From contig CAVXJC010000001.1 in NCBI GenBank assembly GCA_963762075.1, positions 248,001-312,000 of the forward strand: a stretch of 64,000 bases of DNA, given 5' to 3'. The position numbers and the translations under genes are program-made. Under the pieces are notes generated by a model. That model did no database searches, was not told the origin of the DNA, and saw nothing but the letters and a program-made list of their open reading frames with translations. Below, one piece after another: positions 34,471-43,820 of the stretch; position 1 is the first letter of the stretch, and each line of letters begins with the position of its first letter. The DNA comes from JAOUEA01 sp963762075 (GTDB lineage: Bacteria > Actinomycetota > UBA4738 > HRBIN12).

Positions 34471-35229
34471 ATGGCGACATCGCTCACGCTGGCTCTCGAC
34501 CCGGACCGCAAGGACATCCCGCTCTATCAACAGGTGCAGGTGGCGATCGCGGACCATATCGCCGCCGGTCGGCTCGAGCCCGGTCAGCAGCTTCCCTCGG
34601 AGCGTCGGTTATGTGACCAGTTCGACATCAGCAGGGTGACGGCGCGACGGGCGCTCACCGCGCTCGTGGACGACGGTCTGATCGAAGCATCCCCGGGGAA
34701 GGGCTGGTTCGTCTCCGACGGGCATCTGAGCGAGCCGCCCAACGCCCTGCAGAGCTTCACCACCTTGGCGCGGGCCCGCGGACTCGAGCCCACGGCTCGC
34801 GTGCTGTGCCATGAGGTCCGCGACGCGACGATGGACGAAGCCGAGAGCTTGCAGGTCGCACCCGGTGCGTCGGTGCTCGAACTCGAACGCGTGCGTCTGC
34901 TCGACGGGGTCCCGGTCGCGGTGCACCACTGCCTGGTCCCCCTCGCCCTCTGCCCGGCCCTGGCCGATGCCGACTACGGCGTCGCATCGGTCTACGACAT
35001 CCTGCTGACGAAAGCACGCATCGCTCCGACGCTGGCCGACTGCACGCTCGAAGCCACCTCGGCAGGGCCCGTGATCGCGCCTCTGCTCGATCTCGACGAG
35101 GACGCGCCCGTTCTCCTGTCACGGCAGACGACCTTCGACCATCTCGATCATCCGATCGAGACGTCCCGCATCGTCTATCGAGGCGACCGGTACCGCTTCC
35201 GAACGAAGTTGACGTCCGACTCGCAGTGA
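34471..35229 (+). CDS. GntR-family transcriptional regulator with UTRA domain (HutC subfamily), copy 2
   Basis: The ATG at 34471 is preferred over 34462 because it lies 37 bases after the first base of the -35, as for copy 1. The 252-residue protein has the winged helix (QQLPSERRLCDQFDISRVTARRALTA is split around residues 36-60) and the UTRA domain with GLEPTARVLCHEV and VALHH-type ligand strands. It is paralogous to the product at 18400. It is divergent from nagB and upstream of bicupin 2. It probably senses a phosphorylated sugar and autoregulates. Confidence 0.88.
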   Translation: MATSLTLALDPDRKDIPLYQQVQVAIADHIAAGRLEPGQQLPSERRLCDQFDISRVTARRALTALVDDGLIEASPGKGWFVSDGHLSEPPNALQSFTTLARARGLEPTARVLCHEVRDATMDEAESLQVAPGASVLELERVRLLDGVPVAVHHCLVPLALCPALADADYGVASVYDILLTKARIAPTLADCTLEATSAGPVIAPLLDLDEDAPVLLSRQTTFDHLDHPIETSRIVYRGDRYRFRTKLTSDSQ

Positions 35230-35254
35230 GCGACGCGCCGATCGTCGGTTTCGG

Positions 35255-35309
35255 ATAGGAACCGGTCTTAGTACCAGTCTTCCCCTCGTGGTTCGAGGCT
35301 GCGTATACT
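35255..35309 (+). promoter_or_regulatory. operator and leaderless promoter of bicupin 2
   Basis: ATAGGAACCGGTCTTAGTAC (35255-35274) combines the ATAGGA-ACC(A/G)GTC element with an imperfect GGT-n6-ACC palindrome, reminiscent of HutC/NagR-type sites. TATACT (35304-35309) starts 14 bases before the ATG at 35318, which implies a leaderless transcript. The palindrome overlaps the expected -35 position, so repression by steric block is plausible. Confidence 0.55.
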
Positions 35310-35317
35310 CGCCCGAC

Positions 35318-36265
35318 ATGACGACCAGGGAACGCGCCGACGTCGAGGACGATCCGCAGGTGGGGCGGCCGGGGGTCGCGGCTCCCTCAGCCCCCGCACC
35401 CTCTGTCGCCGCTCCGGCGTCGTCGCCGCGACCGACCTTCGACGAGGCGACGCCGATCCCGTATGCGAGTGCCCGGCTCCACCTCTGGGGGGACGAGGAG
35501 GCAGGTCGAGTTCCTGACTGGATCTACGTCTCGAGCGACAAGATCCATCACCTCGTCTTCGCGCTGCCGCCGGGCGGTCGGTTCACGCACTCCGATCGGT
35601 TCCGCACGGTGTTCGCAGCCGATGAACTGCTGTACGTGCTCTCGGGCACGATGGTGATCGCCGATCCAGAGCACGGCGAGGTGCGACGTGTCGAGCGTGG
35701 GGGCGCGGTCTTCTTCAGACGTGATACCTGGCATCACGCGATGAGCTTCGGCACGGACCAGCTGCGGGTGCTGGAGTTCTTCGCACCCCCGCCGGCGTCA
35801 GGGGCCTCGAGCTCATACGCCCGCACGAAGGAGCTGCTGGACGAGGTCAGCTACCGCGACGACCGGTACGTCGGCCGGTGGCCGATGGCTGCCGATGAAC
35901 GTGCGACCGACGCGCGGCTCCATGTCCTCGGCGACCGAGACGTGCTCGAGCGCTTGGAAGGGACCGGCGTTCTGGTGCGCACCTACGTCAGCACCGAACA
36001 CCTCGCTGCCGAGCAGGTCGTACTGCGGCCCGGTGGCCACACCGACGTACGTCGTCACGGTGGTGACGCCGCCATGCACGTGCTCGCCGGGTCCGTGAAC
36101 GTGCTGCTGACGGAAGGTCCGAACGCGGCGGGTCAGCGATGGTTCGAGTTGCATCCCGACGATGGGTTCTACGTGCCCGAGGGCACGAGCTACGAGCTGC
36201 GCAACGTCACCGACGAGCCGGCTGAAGCCATGGTGGCCGTGGCCCCGGCCTACGATCCACGGTAG
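35318..36265 (+). CDS. bicupin (double cupin-domain) protein, copy 2
   Basis: The start at 35318 fits the TATACT promoter and gives 315 residues. The first about 45 are a low-complexity, Ala/Pro-rich leader absent from copy 1. Cupin 1 has FTHSDRF, ADELLYVLSGT and RRDTWHHAMSFG; here the second His of the first metal motif (FVHSATH in copy 1) is replaced, since FTHSDRF has one. Cupin 2 includes GGHTDVRRHGGDAAMHVL and GFYVPEGTSYE. Divergence from copy 1 suggests related but non-identical substrates. It is separate from the upstream regulator gene by its own promoter. Confidence 0.8.
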   Translation: MTTRERADVEDDPQVGRPGVAAPSAPAPSVAAPASSPRPTFDEATPIPYASARLHLWGDEEAGRVPDWIYVSSDKIHHLVFALPPGGRFTHSDRFRTVFAADELLYVLSGTMVIADPEHGEVRRVERGGAVFFRRDTWHHAMSFGTDQLRVLEFFAPPPASGASSSYARTKELLDEVSYRDDRYVGRWPMAADERATDARLHVLGDRDVLERLEGTGVLVRTYVSTEHLAAEQVVLRPGGHTDVRRHGGDAAMHVLAGSVNVLLTEGPNAAGQRWFELHPDDGFYVPEGTSYELRNVTDEPAEAMVAVAPAYDPR

Positions 36266-36387
36266 GCGTCGTCGCGGATCGATCCGGCCTGGGCGCCCGG
36301 TCGAGGAGATTGCGGACGTGTGCTGCGCAGGTGGCGATATGGTCGCGCCTCTTCCCCCGCGCCGATGCAGGCGTGACGCTCGCGCGG

Positions 36388-37461
36388 ATGATCGACGTCG
36401 AGATCGCCGGAGCGAGCTTCGCCGGGCTGGCGTGCGCTCGCACCTGCGCGGCGAGAGGGCTGCGCACGGTCGTCTGGGAGCGCAAGCGCGACCCGGGTGA
36501 TGGCGTTCGCACGACCGGGTTGCTCGTGAAGGAGGCCGCCGACGAGGAAGACCCACCGCTCGAGACCACGCGGCGCATCCACGGCGTGCGTCTATACGGC
36601 CCGTCGTTGCGGTGGGTCGATCTCGACGCGCCCGGCTACTACTTCCTCGCGACCGACACGCCCGCCCTGTTGCGAGCGATGGCCGAGCGAGCGGAAGGAG
36701 CCGGGGCTGAGATCCGGTGTGGCCGGGAGTTCCGCGCGTCCGCGCGCTCGGGCCGGGTGTTGGTCGGCGCTGACGGACCTCGGTCGCACGTGGCACGTGA
36801 CATGCGCCTCGGGGTGAACCGAGTGTTCCTGTCCGGCGTGGAAGCCGAGCTCCACGGCGTGCGGGAGATCGAGGAGCGTCTGCACGTCTTCCTCGACTCG
36901 CGACTCGCGCCGGGCTACATCGGCTGGGTCGTGCCGGGCGTCGGCATCACGCAGGTCGGGATCGCCGCTCGCGCCCCGGCTCGTCCTGATCTGAGCCGAT
37001 TCCTCGAGCGCATCTCGAGCGTGTTCGACCTCTCGGCCGCCGAGCGCGTGGGCACCCGCGGCGGGCTGATCCCAGTGGGCGGCCCGGTGCGCCCGTACGC
37101 CACGCGCGATGTGGCGCTCGTCGGCGACGCCGCGGGTCTCGTCTCCCCGCTCACGGCCGGCGGCATCCACACGGCCCTGCGATCCGGACGCACGGCCGGC
37201 ATCGCGATCGCGAGTCTCCTGCTCGACGGCGGCCCCGCGCTCGACCGGGCGCTGCAGGGCGCCTACCCGCGTTCCTTCTTGAAGCGCGCGATGCGCGCGG
37301 CCATGGACATGCATCCGCCCAACGCGATGATCGACGTCGCGCTCGATAGCCCATCGTTCCGGGCGATCGCGCGAGCGGTCTTCTTCCACCACCGGAACCT
37401 CTCGTCGCCGACCGCCTGGCTGGAGGGCGCGCGGGTCGCGTCGGTCGATTCGAACCCGTGA
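36388..37461 (+). CDS. FAD-dependent oxidoreductase, geranylgeranyl reductase-like
   Basis: The ATG at 36388 places the FAD-binding motif EIAGASFAGLACAR at residues 5-18 (GxSxxG variant). VGADGPRSHVAR (about 121) and VALVGDAAGLVSPLTAGGI (about 234) are the other flavin motifs of the group 1 FAD monooxygenase/geranylgeranyl reductase family. The 357-residue product may reduce an isoprenoid or act as a flavin monooxygenase. It begins 122 bases after the bicupin gene and probably does not belong to the sugar island. Confidence 0.8.
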   Translation: MIDVEIAGASFAGLACARTCAARGLRTVVWERKRDPGDGVRTTGLLVKEAADEEDPPLETTRRIHGVRLYGPSLRWVDLDAPGYYFLATDTPALLRAMAERAEGAGAEIRCGREFRASARSGRVLVGADGPRSHVARDMRLGVNRVFLSGVEAELHGVREIEERLHVFLDSRLAPGYIGWVVPGVGITQVGIAARAPARPDLSRFLERISSVFDLSAAERVGTRGGLIPVGGPVRPYATRDVALVGDAAGLVSPLTAGGIHTALRSGRTAGIAIASLLLDGGPALDRALQGAYPRSFLKRAMRAAMDMHPPNAMIDVALDSPSFRAIARAVFFHHRNLSSPTAWLEGARVASVDSNP

Positions 37462-37530
37462 TTCGGGCGCCGCGGGCGCGTGGACGTTCGAACCCCCAAG
37501 AGCATTCGTTCAGGTCCGCGTGCTTCCCCC

Positions 37531-38115
37531 TCAGGACTGGCGGGAGAATGGCGCGCTCGCGTAGAGCGCGATCGTGTAGATGCGGTGCGTTTCGCGATCC
37601 TCACCGGTCCCCGTCTCGGCCTGACCGACCAGCTCGAGACTCAGCGTGTCATCGGAGAGCGTCACGTTGAAGAGGTATTGATCTCCCAGATCTGGCAGTG
37701 ACAGATGCAACTGCCCTTCGCCGTAGACGTAGGTACCGGACTCATCGACCGCAAGGGGGAAGTGCGCATCGACTCTCGAATGGCTGAAGTTCGGCGGGTC
37801 GAATCGGAGCTCGAACGTGAACCTGGGTGGGGACTGTTGGTCCTCGATCCATCCCTCGACCGCCTCTTCATCGAGCCCCGCGGCCAACATCGCAGCACGG
37901 ATGTCGTCGACCGGGACCGGCCCGGTGGACCAGACGCCTTCGAGAGGTTCTGCCGCGATCGAGGTGGAGCCGCTGGCCCTGCGGGAGGATGAAGGTTCCT
38001 CCGCCGGGCCCTGGGAGTCGCATGTCGCAGAACCGACCAACACGAGCCCGATGAGGATCATGCGGCCGATGGGGAAGCGCGAGTGTCCCGGCATCATCAC
38101 AAGTTTCGACATCAT
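37531..38115 (-). CDS. hypothetical exported protein, possible lipoprotein
   Basis: A protein of 194 residues with an N-terminal hydrophobic segment (about 18-30) ending in SATC at residues 29-32; this is a weak lipobox. The mature part contains DDIRAAMLAAGLDEEAVEGWIEDQ and several beta-strand-like stretches (GTYVYGEGQLHLSL). I find no known domain. In-frame ATGs at codons 2, 7 and 8 are alternative starts. The next gene on the same strand starts about 30 bases upstream region-wise from a small membrane protein gene. Confidence 0.6.
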   Translation of the reverse strand: MMSKLVMMPGHSRFPIGRMILIGLVLVGSATCDSQGPAEEPSSSRRASGSTSIAAEPLEGVWSTGPVPVDDIRAAMLAAGLDEEAVEGWIEDQQSPPRFTFELRFDPPNFSHSRVDAHFPLAVDESGTYVYGEGQLHLSLPDLGDQYLFNVTLSDDTLSLELVGQAETGTGEDRETHRIYTIALYASAPFSRQS

Positions 38116-38145
38116 GGACCCCGCCCGAGTTGCCGTCGACCCGAC

Positions 38146-38352
38146 CTACCGAGCGAGCCGACCTGCGACGAGAGAGAGGGCGGTCGCAGAGGTGAGCGGG
38201 ATCCAGATCAACAGCTGAACCTTGATCCACGTACGCAGGGCCGAGTCTCGCGCGAAGCGCAACATGGCGAGGAAGGCGGGGATGTAGATCAAGGGGTGGA
38301 CGACAAGGATGACAAGCGCCTCCTCTGGGTCCCACTTGAATTCCTCCACCAA
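38146..38352 (-). CDS. small membrane protein
   Basis: A 68-residue protein with two likely membrane spans, about residues 12-32 (ALVILVVHPLIYIPAFLAML) and 44-63 (VQLLIWIPLTSATALSLVAG), separated by a basic loop. No known family is recognised. It lies 30 bases upstream of the possible lipoprotein gene on the same strand, so the two may form a small operon. Confidence 0.5.
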   Translation of the reverse strand: MVEEFKWDPEEALVILVVHPLIYIPAFLAMLRFARDSALRTWIKVQLLIWIPLTSATALSLVAGRLAR

Positions 38353-38475
38353 GCTCGTATCGGAGGACGTCGAAGGCCTCTGAACTCGCTCGGGCCCGGG
38401 ACTGATGGCGCCGCTTCGTTGCAGAGAGTCGTGGGAGACGCCGTCGGTGGCGATCGGAAGCAGAAAGCGGGGAAT

Positions 38476-41106
38476 CTAGTCGGTGTCGTCCTCGAGGAGC
38501 TCGATCATCTGCGAGAGGGTCATCGCCTCTCCCTCGGCTCGCCCGCGTTCGAACGCCTCCTCGCCGAGTGCAGCGCGCGCCTGATCGGCGGGGTCGCCGA
38601 AGAACGGCAGGCCGTCGGGGAAGTGCACATCGTAGTCGCGTTCGAGTCGGTTCGAGGCGCCGATGAGGGGCGCGGCTCGGTGATGGCGCCCCATGAGGTT
38701 CGCGAGCAGGGCGTGGGGGAGCAGGGCCGTCGCCAGCAGGATCGGGTTCCCGGAGGCGCACGCGATCGCCGTGGCCTCGGCGAGATACGCGAGGCCCTCG
38801 TCCGTGCGCTCGAGGACCACGTACACCCCCGACAGCGTGATCAACGACTCACACAGCGCGAGCTGCTCGCCGACCTCGCGGTGAAGCGAGATGCTCCGCT
38901 CGATCGGTTCGATCGCCCCGACCGCGTTGCCGGAGAACAGATGCCCGAAACCGATGCCGGTCCATAGCTGGGCCTGCATCTGCAGATCATCCGGCTCGGC
39001 GACCTCCAGACCGTGCTCGAGCAGCCGCATCCCTTCCTCGGGGTGACCCGAGACCCAGGGCGTGAAGGACAGGTTGAACAACGCCCGGGTGAGGAGCCGA
39101 CGGTCCCCGAGCGCTTGGGCGATATCCGCGGCTTCCTCGTACGACGCTCGCATCGCGTCGTAGTTCGTGAGCCAGTAATCGATGCTGCCGAGCGCGCCGA
39201 GCGCCAGCGCTCGAGGGGCGTCGCGGGTCTGGGCCTGCGGCATCGAGAGGAGGCGCTCGAGTCTCGCCCGCCCCTCGGCGAAGTGGCCATGTCGCTGCCA
39301 GTAGCGCCACAGCGCAGCCGCGGTGCGCAACCCCGCCGCGACGTCGTCAGGGCCCGGGGCGCGTTCGGCTCGGTCGAGCACCGCCCGGATGTTCTCGAGT
39401 TCGAGGTCGAGAGTCTCCAGCCATCGGAGCTGCTGTTGCCCGGTGAGGTGAGGCTCTGCGCGCTCGGCCAGGTCCCGAACTCGTTCGGCCTGCCGCCGCT
39501 CGACCGAGGACCGCTCGTCGGAGTCAAGTACCGACAACCGAGCCCCCGCGTACTCTCGGATCGTCTCGAGCATCGTGAACCGCATCGATCCGTCGGGCGC
39601 TTCGAGTCGTCGGAGGAGACTGTGATCCATGAGCACACCGAGCGCGTCCACCACGTCGATGTCTCCTCCGCAGACCGCCTCGGCACCCTCGACCGTGCAT
39701 CCACCGGGGAACACGGCGAGGCGTGCGAACAGGCGTCGGGCATCGTGGGGCAGCGCCTCCTCGCTCCACCTGATCGTCTCCTCGAGGGTCCGCTGACGCT
39801 CGGGTGCGTCGCGCGGTCCGTCTGTGAGCAGCGGGAACCGCTGTCCGAGCCGGCCGGCAAGAGACGCAGGGTCGAGGACGCGAAGGCGGCTCGCCGCCAG
39901 CTCGAGGGCGAGGGGCAGACCGTCGAGCCTGGCGACGATCTCGGCTACGGCGGCCGCGTTCCCCTCGGTCACCTGGAAGCCCCGCTGCGACACCTGGGCG
40001 CGTTCCACGAAGAGTCGCACCGCCTCCGCGGCCGCGATGTCGGGCACGTCGAGCTCGTCAAGGTCGTCGGGGAGCGCGAGCGGCGGCACGCGGTACTCTC
40101 GCTCGCCCGCCACGTGCAACACGATGCGGCTGGTGGCGAGCACCGTGAGCTGGGGCGCCGCATCGAGCAGGGAGGCGACGATCGAAGCCTCGGACGCGAG
40201 CTGCTCCATGTTGTCGAGCACGAGGAGCCGGCTGCCCTGGCGGAGCCGCTCGTGCAACGCCTGCCGAGGGTCGACGCCCGGCGTCGCCCGCAGGCGCAGT
40301 GCCGCAGCGATCGTCGGCACGACGAGCGAAACGTCGTCGACGGAGCTCAGGTCGACGAACGTGACCTCGTCGTATCGATCGAGGTGCGTCGCCGCGACCT
40401 CGAGCGCGAGCCGCGTCTTGCCGGTGCCCCCGGGGCCAGTCAGCGTCACGAGTCTCGCACCGTCGAGCATCGCGCCGACCTCCGCGATCGCCGACCCTCG
40501 TCCCACGAACGATGTTCGGGGTGCCGGTAGGTTCGTCCGACTCCCTCGACCCGTCGTGAGCGGCGGGAAGTCGGCCTCGAGTCCCTCGATCACGAGGTCG
40601 TGCAGCGGCTCGTCGCGATCGAAGTCCTTCAGCCCATGCGGTCCCAGCTCGCGGACCGCGACCCCCTCGGGCAACCGATCGGTCAGCAGCGTCCGCGTGG
40701 CGTCGGACAGCACCACCTGTCCGCCGTGGCCGCTGGCGGCGATACGGGCAGCCTTGTGCACGTCGATGCCGACGTAATCGTCGCCGCCCAGCTCGCCCTC
40801 GCCCGTGTGGAGGCCGATCCGCACACTGATCGCGGATCCGTCTTCCCACGGGTGCGCCGCGAGCCCGCGTTGGGTGGCGACCGCCGCCCGAACCGCGGCC
40901 TCCGCGGACGGGAACGCCACGAAAAACGCGTCACCCTCGGTGCGGATCTCGACGCCGTTGTGATCGGTGATCGCGGTTCGCACGATCTCGGCGTGTTGGC
41001 CGAGCACTCGCACGAACCCGTCACGCCCGAGCGCTTGGAGCAGCCGGGTCGACCCCTCGATGTCGGTGAACAGGAAGGTCACCGTACCGGTGGGCAGGTC
41101 GCGCAT
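38476..41106 (-). CDS. adenylate/guanylate cyclase-domain regulator with NB-ARC-like ATPase and TPR region
   Basis: A protein of 876 residues. Residues 1-170 are a class III cyclase domain (TVTFLFTDIEGSTRLL, metal Asp near 15 and 58). An ATPase of the AfsR/LuxR/NB-ARC type follows, with Walker A TGPGGTGKT near 235 and VLDNMEQL as Walker B near 308, then helical repeats (about 560-876) resembling TPRs. No C-terminal HTH is present. Proteins of this design are numerous in actinobacteria; they may produce cAMP in response to a ligand or act as signalling scaffolds. Whether the cyclase is active cannot be decided by eye. Confidence 0.86.
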   Translation of the reverse strand: MRDLPTGTVTFLFTDIEGSTRLLQALGRDGFVRVLGQHAEIVRTAITDHNGVEIRTEGDAFFVAFPSAEAAVRAAVATQRGLAAHPWEDGSAISVRIGLHTGEGELGGDDYVGIDVHKAARIAASGHGGQVVLSDATRTLLTDRLPEGVAVRELGPHGLKDFDRDEPLHDLVIEGLEADFPPLTTGRGSRTNLPAPRTSFVGRGSAIAEVGAMLDGARLVTLTGPGGTGKTRLALEVAATHLDRYDEVTFVDLSSVDDVSLVVPTIAAALRLRATPGVDPRQALHERLRQGSRLLVLDNMEQLASEASIVASLLDAAPQLTVLATSRIVLHVAGEREYRVPPLALPDDLDELDVPDIAAAEAVRLFVERAQVSQRGFQVTEGNAAAVAEIVARLDGLPLALELAASRLRVLDPASLAGRLGQRFPLLTDGPRDAPERQRTLEETIRWSEEALPHDARRLFARLAVFPGGCTVEGAEAVCGGDIDVVDALGVLMDHSLLRRLEAPDGSMRFTMLETIREYAGARLSVLDSDERSSVERRQAERVRDLAERAEPHLTGQQQLRWLETLDLELENIRAVLDRAERAPGPDDVAAGLRTAAALWRYWQRHGHFAEGRARLERLLSMPQAQTRDAPRALALGALGSIDYWLTNYDAMRASYEEAADIAQALGDRRLLTRALFNLSFTPWVSGHPEEGMRLLEHGLEVAEPDDLQMQAQLWTGIGFGHLFSGNAVGAIEPIERSISLHREVGEQLALCESLITLSGVYVVLERTDEGLAYLAEATAIACASGNPILLATALLPHALLANLMGRHHRAAPLIGASNRLERDYDVHFPDGLPFFGDPADQARAALGEEAFERGRAEGEAMTLSQMIELLEDDTD

Positions 41107-41177
41107 CCTCAGAACAGTACGAGAGGCAGCGGCTCGGTCGTTGGGCGGTCAGCCGGCCTTGCCTTCCGCCTCGGCGC

Positions 41178-42356
41178 TCACGGCAGCAGTGCGTAGTAGG
41201 GCTGGGGCACGCCGTGCACCCGGGTGAACTCGCCCCCGACGTGCAGCCCCGCGCTCGAGGCACTCAGGCCCCACACGCCGTTGTACTTGCCGGTCACGGA
41301 GGGATGCCATCCGTGAATGTCCCCGTCCATCGTGTAGGCCGCGAGACGGTTCCGCAGCACGCAGTCTCCGGTCGGATCCAGCCCCGACACGGAGTTGCCG
41401 CACGCGCCTCCGGCGTCACTGCCTTCATCGGCCAGATAGGTGAAGTGACCGCCGGCGATGATGTCGCTGCCCAGAGCCATGACTCCCTGCACCGAACCGG
41501 AGGCGTCGCGCTTCCACACGTCGTTCCCATCCGTCCCGAATCGCGCGATGAAGTCAGACCCACCGGCGCCGAGGAAGATCGCATCTCCCATCGGCTCGAC
41601 GCTCAACCCGTACGCGCCGGTGCCCACGCTATCGATGACGTTCTGCGAGAACGACGGATCGATGTTCCCCGAAAGGTCGTAGCGGGTCATCGCGTTCACG
41701 GGCGTCGTGACTCCAGCGGTCGTGGACGTGCTGCATTGGCAGGCGGCGTAGAGCCAGGAGCCCTCGACATCGAGATCGCGATACAGGTTGGTGGGATCAT
41801 GGCCACCCTGCGCGTCGGTCAGCTCCGACACCTTGAAGGTCGAGAGCTTCGCACCACCGGACTTGTTCCAGGCATAGAGCTTGGAGCCGCCGGCATACAC
41901 CTTGTTCGCCACTTCGACAGACTTCAGCGGCCCGGACCCGCTGAACCCGACGACCTGTGCGTTGGTCGCTCCGGTCCCCGGGAATCGGATCAGGTGTTTC
42001 TTGGTGGTGCCCTCGACGGTGAAGTTGCCCGCTGCGAAGACGTTCACCCCATCGGTCACCAGATCGCGGACCTCGGTGCCGGTCAGCGTGGGAACCGAGA
42101 CGGCCGCGGGCGCTCCGCCGAGCGTGAACGCAGCCAGCCGGGGCGAGTTCTTCACGACCGTCGTGGTGTCGCCGTTCGTGATGCCGGAGAACGTGCCTCC
42201 GACCCACACGACGTTGCCGACGACCACGACCGACCAGACCCGACCATTCACCCCCCTCGTGTTCGCGGGTGACTCGCCGGGAAGTGCCTGCGCCACCCCG
42301 GCCGTGATCACCGTCACCGCCAGGGCAGCGGCCAGTACCGTCAGGCTTCGCCTCAT
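41178..42356 (-). CDS. secreted beta-propeller-like protein
   Basis: I start at the ATG at 42356, which AGGAG precedes. The 392-residue product has a signal peptide (1-25, ending QALPGES) and repeated blades: VWSVVVVGNVVWVGGTFSGI, VNVFAAGNFTVEG, KVYAGGSKLYAW and LHVGGEFTRVHG. The VGG-F pattern is characteristic of exported delta-60/PKD-associated propellers in soil bacteria. Four Cys residues may form disulfides. It is likely surface exposed; its function is unknown. Confidence 0.75.
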   Translation of the reverse strand: MRRSLTVLAAALAVTVITAGVAQALPGESPANTRGVNGRVWSVVVVGNVVWVGGTFSGITNGDTTTVVKNSPRLAAFTLGGAPAAVSVPTLTGTEVRDLVTDGVNVFAAGNFTVEGTTKKHLIRFPGTGATNAQVVGFSGSGPLKSVEVANKVYAGGSKLYAWNKSGGAKLSTFKVSELTDAQGGHDPTNLYRDLDVEGSWLYAACQCSTSTTAGVTTPVNAMTRYDLSGNIDPSFSQNVIDSVGTGAYGLSVEPMGDAIFLGAGGSDFIARFGTDGNDVWKRDASGSVQGVMALGSDIIAGGHFTYLADEGSDAGGACGNSVSGLDPTGDCVLRNRLAAYTMDGDIHGWHPSVTGKYNGVWGLSASSAGLHVGGEFTRVHGVPQPYYALLP

Positions 42357-42459
42357 CACCTCTCCTTGCCGTCTCCACAAAATGGCGTGACCCGTGGAGG
42401 ACGATCGCCTCCAGTGGGTGGTCATTCTCCCGTGTTTGACGTCGAGTGCTTGGATGAGC

Positions 42460-43506
42460 TCAGACGATCCTCACCACGTCAGCCTCGCCCGGCACCAGCG
42501 CGAGCATCGTCGCGTAGATGTGTCGCCGGGTGGAGTCGACCCCGGTCGGCAACGGCAGGCTCGCCACGACCTCGCAGCTCCAGGTATCGATATCGCAGGA
42601 GTTCACGCTGCCGAGGGTTCCTTGACCGAACTCGGCGGCGAGGAAGCTCGCTTCATCGAACTCGACGATCTGCAGCGAACCGTCGCGCCGGAAGCTGAGA
42701 TCGACGATGGAGGTGAAGCCCCGACCGACGATCGTGCACGCCGGGCTGGCGCCGCACTCAGCGTGACGGGTGCCGGGCTCGATGCGCCAGATGCGCGAGC
42801 GGCGCAGAGGAGCGGGGAAGCCCTTGAGCTCCCCGACGTAATACGCCCCGTCGGGACCGACGGCCACGCTCGTGGCCACCGCCTCCGCCCGCATCCTGCG
42901 AGGAAGCTCACACACGAACTGCAGGTCCGGCTCCGCATCGGGGCAGCCGGCGATCCGCTTCGCGTTGCGTGTGGGTACCGACTGCTCGGGCAACGTCGCC
43001 ACCCAATCGACGTGACCCCGACGTCCAACGTGCAACAGGGCGTTGGCGGCTGCATCGGCCACGAGCGCCCTGCCGCCACCGAGGGCGGCGACGTTGAACG
43101 GGTTCGAGTCGATCTCGCCTCCGTCGGGGTTCACACGGGCCTCGAAGGCGCCGAGGTCAGCCCTCTCCTTCAGGCGACCATCAACGATCCGGTACAGCTT
43201 CGACTCCGGGGCTCCGGTGATGGCGTGCATCGCGCCCTGCCTGAAGGGGGCGATGTCAGTGACGCCCGGCAGTGCCGCGACGAGCGAGCCTCTGCCGGTG
43301 CGTGGGTCGTAGCTCACGACGCCTTGGCCCGCGTCGGCGACGAAGATCTCGCCTCGGTTGATCGCGAGACCGAACAACGGGGTCTCGAACTTGAACGAGC
43401 GGCCTCGCGTGGGCTGCTCGGCGCCGGCGCTCTGCGGCAGGACCAGCACGAATGCTGCAAGGACCGCGATCAAGCGAACCGAAGCGGCGCGAACCGATCT
43501 GAGCAT
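42460..43506 (-). CDS. ScyD/ScyE-family secreted beta-propeller protein
   Basis: The ATG at 43506 has AGGAGG 9 bases upstream, giving 348 residues with a signal peptide (1-28, LPQSAGAEQ). The pattern GLAINRGEIFVADAGQGVV, NPFNVAALGGGRALVADAAAN, SVAVGPDGAYYVGELKGFP and GFTSIVDLSF matches the ScyD/ScyE family, named from cyanobacterial scytonemin clusters but widespread as exported propellers. No scytonemin biosynthesis genes are nearby, so the name indicates family only. Confidence 0.8.
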   Translation of the reverse strand: MLRSVRAASVRLIAVLAAFVLVLPQSAGAEQPTRGRSFKFETPLFGLAINRGEIFVADAGQGVVSYDPRTGRGSLVAALPGVTDIAPFRQGAMHAITGAPESKLYRIVDGRLKERADLGAFEARVNPDGGEIDSNPFNVAALGGGRALVADAAANALLHVGRRGHVDWVATLPEQSVPTRNAKRIAGCPDAEPDLQFVCELPRRMRAEAVATSVAVGPDGAYYVGELKGFPAPLRRSRIWRIEPGTRHAECGASPACTIVGRGFTSIVDLSFRRDGSLQIVEFDEASFLAAEFGQGTLGSVNSCDIDTWSCEVVASLPLPTGVDSTRRHIYATMLALVPGEADVVRIV

Positions 43507-43820
43507 CGGGTGGAACCTCCTAGGTCGTTGGATGTAACCTTCTATCCCTACGGCACAAGTCGTGTCAACCTCGTGGCTCGGCGAGCCATCGTGGTAGATC
43601 CCCTTCTGCGAGACATCGACCCGCGCATCGTCTATCTGGGCGGACTCGACCTGGTGGCCGGATGTCCGCGTTTCGAACAGGCTCGGCTGGGTATCCGCTG
43701 ATGTGGCCGTCGTGACACCTGAAGGCGGGGACTTCACCGCTCGGCGGCCGTCCTTCCCCCCACGAACAGCATCTCGGCCGCTCGTGTAGCCGGCCGACCC
43801 GAACGGAAGGGGTGACGCAT
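43507..43820. other. intergenic region between divergent ScyD-like and CHRD genes
   Basis: A gap of about 314 bases. It should hold the promoters for both secreted proteins. A plus-strand frame could encode about 45 residues (from a GTG near 43565 to 43701, containing VVDPLLRDIDPRIVYLGGLD) but it has no ribosome site and no recognisable relatives, so I do not call it a gene. No clear hairpin is seen. Confidence 0.4.

Noticed and set aside
43565..43701. Plus-strand frame of about 45 residues in the ScyD-CHRD intergenic region
   Set aside because: No ribosome site, no recognised relatives, and likely to overlap promoter sequence.
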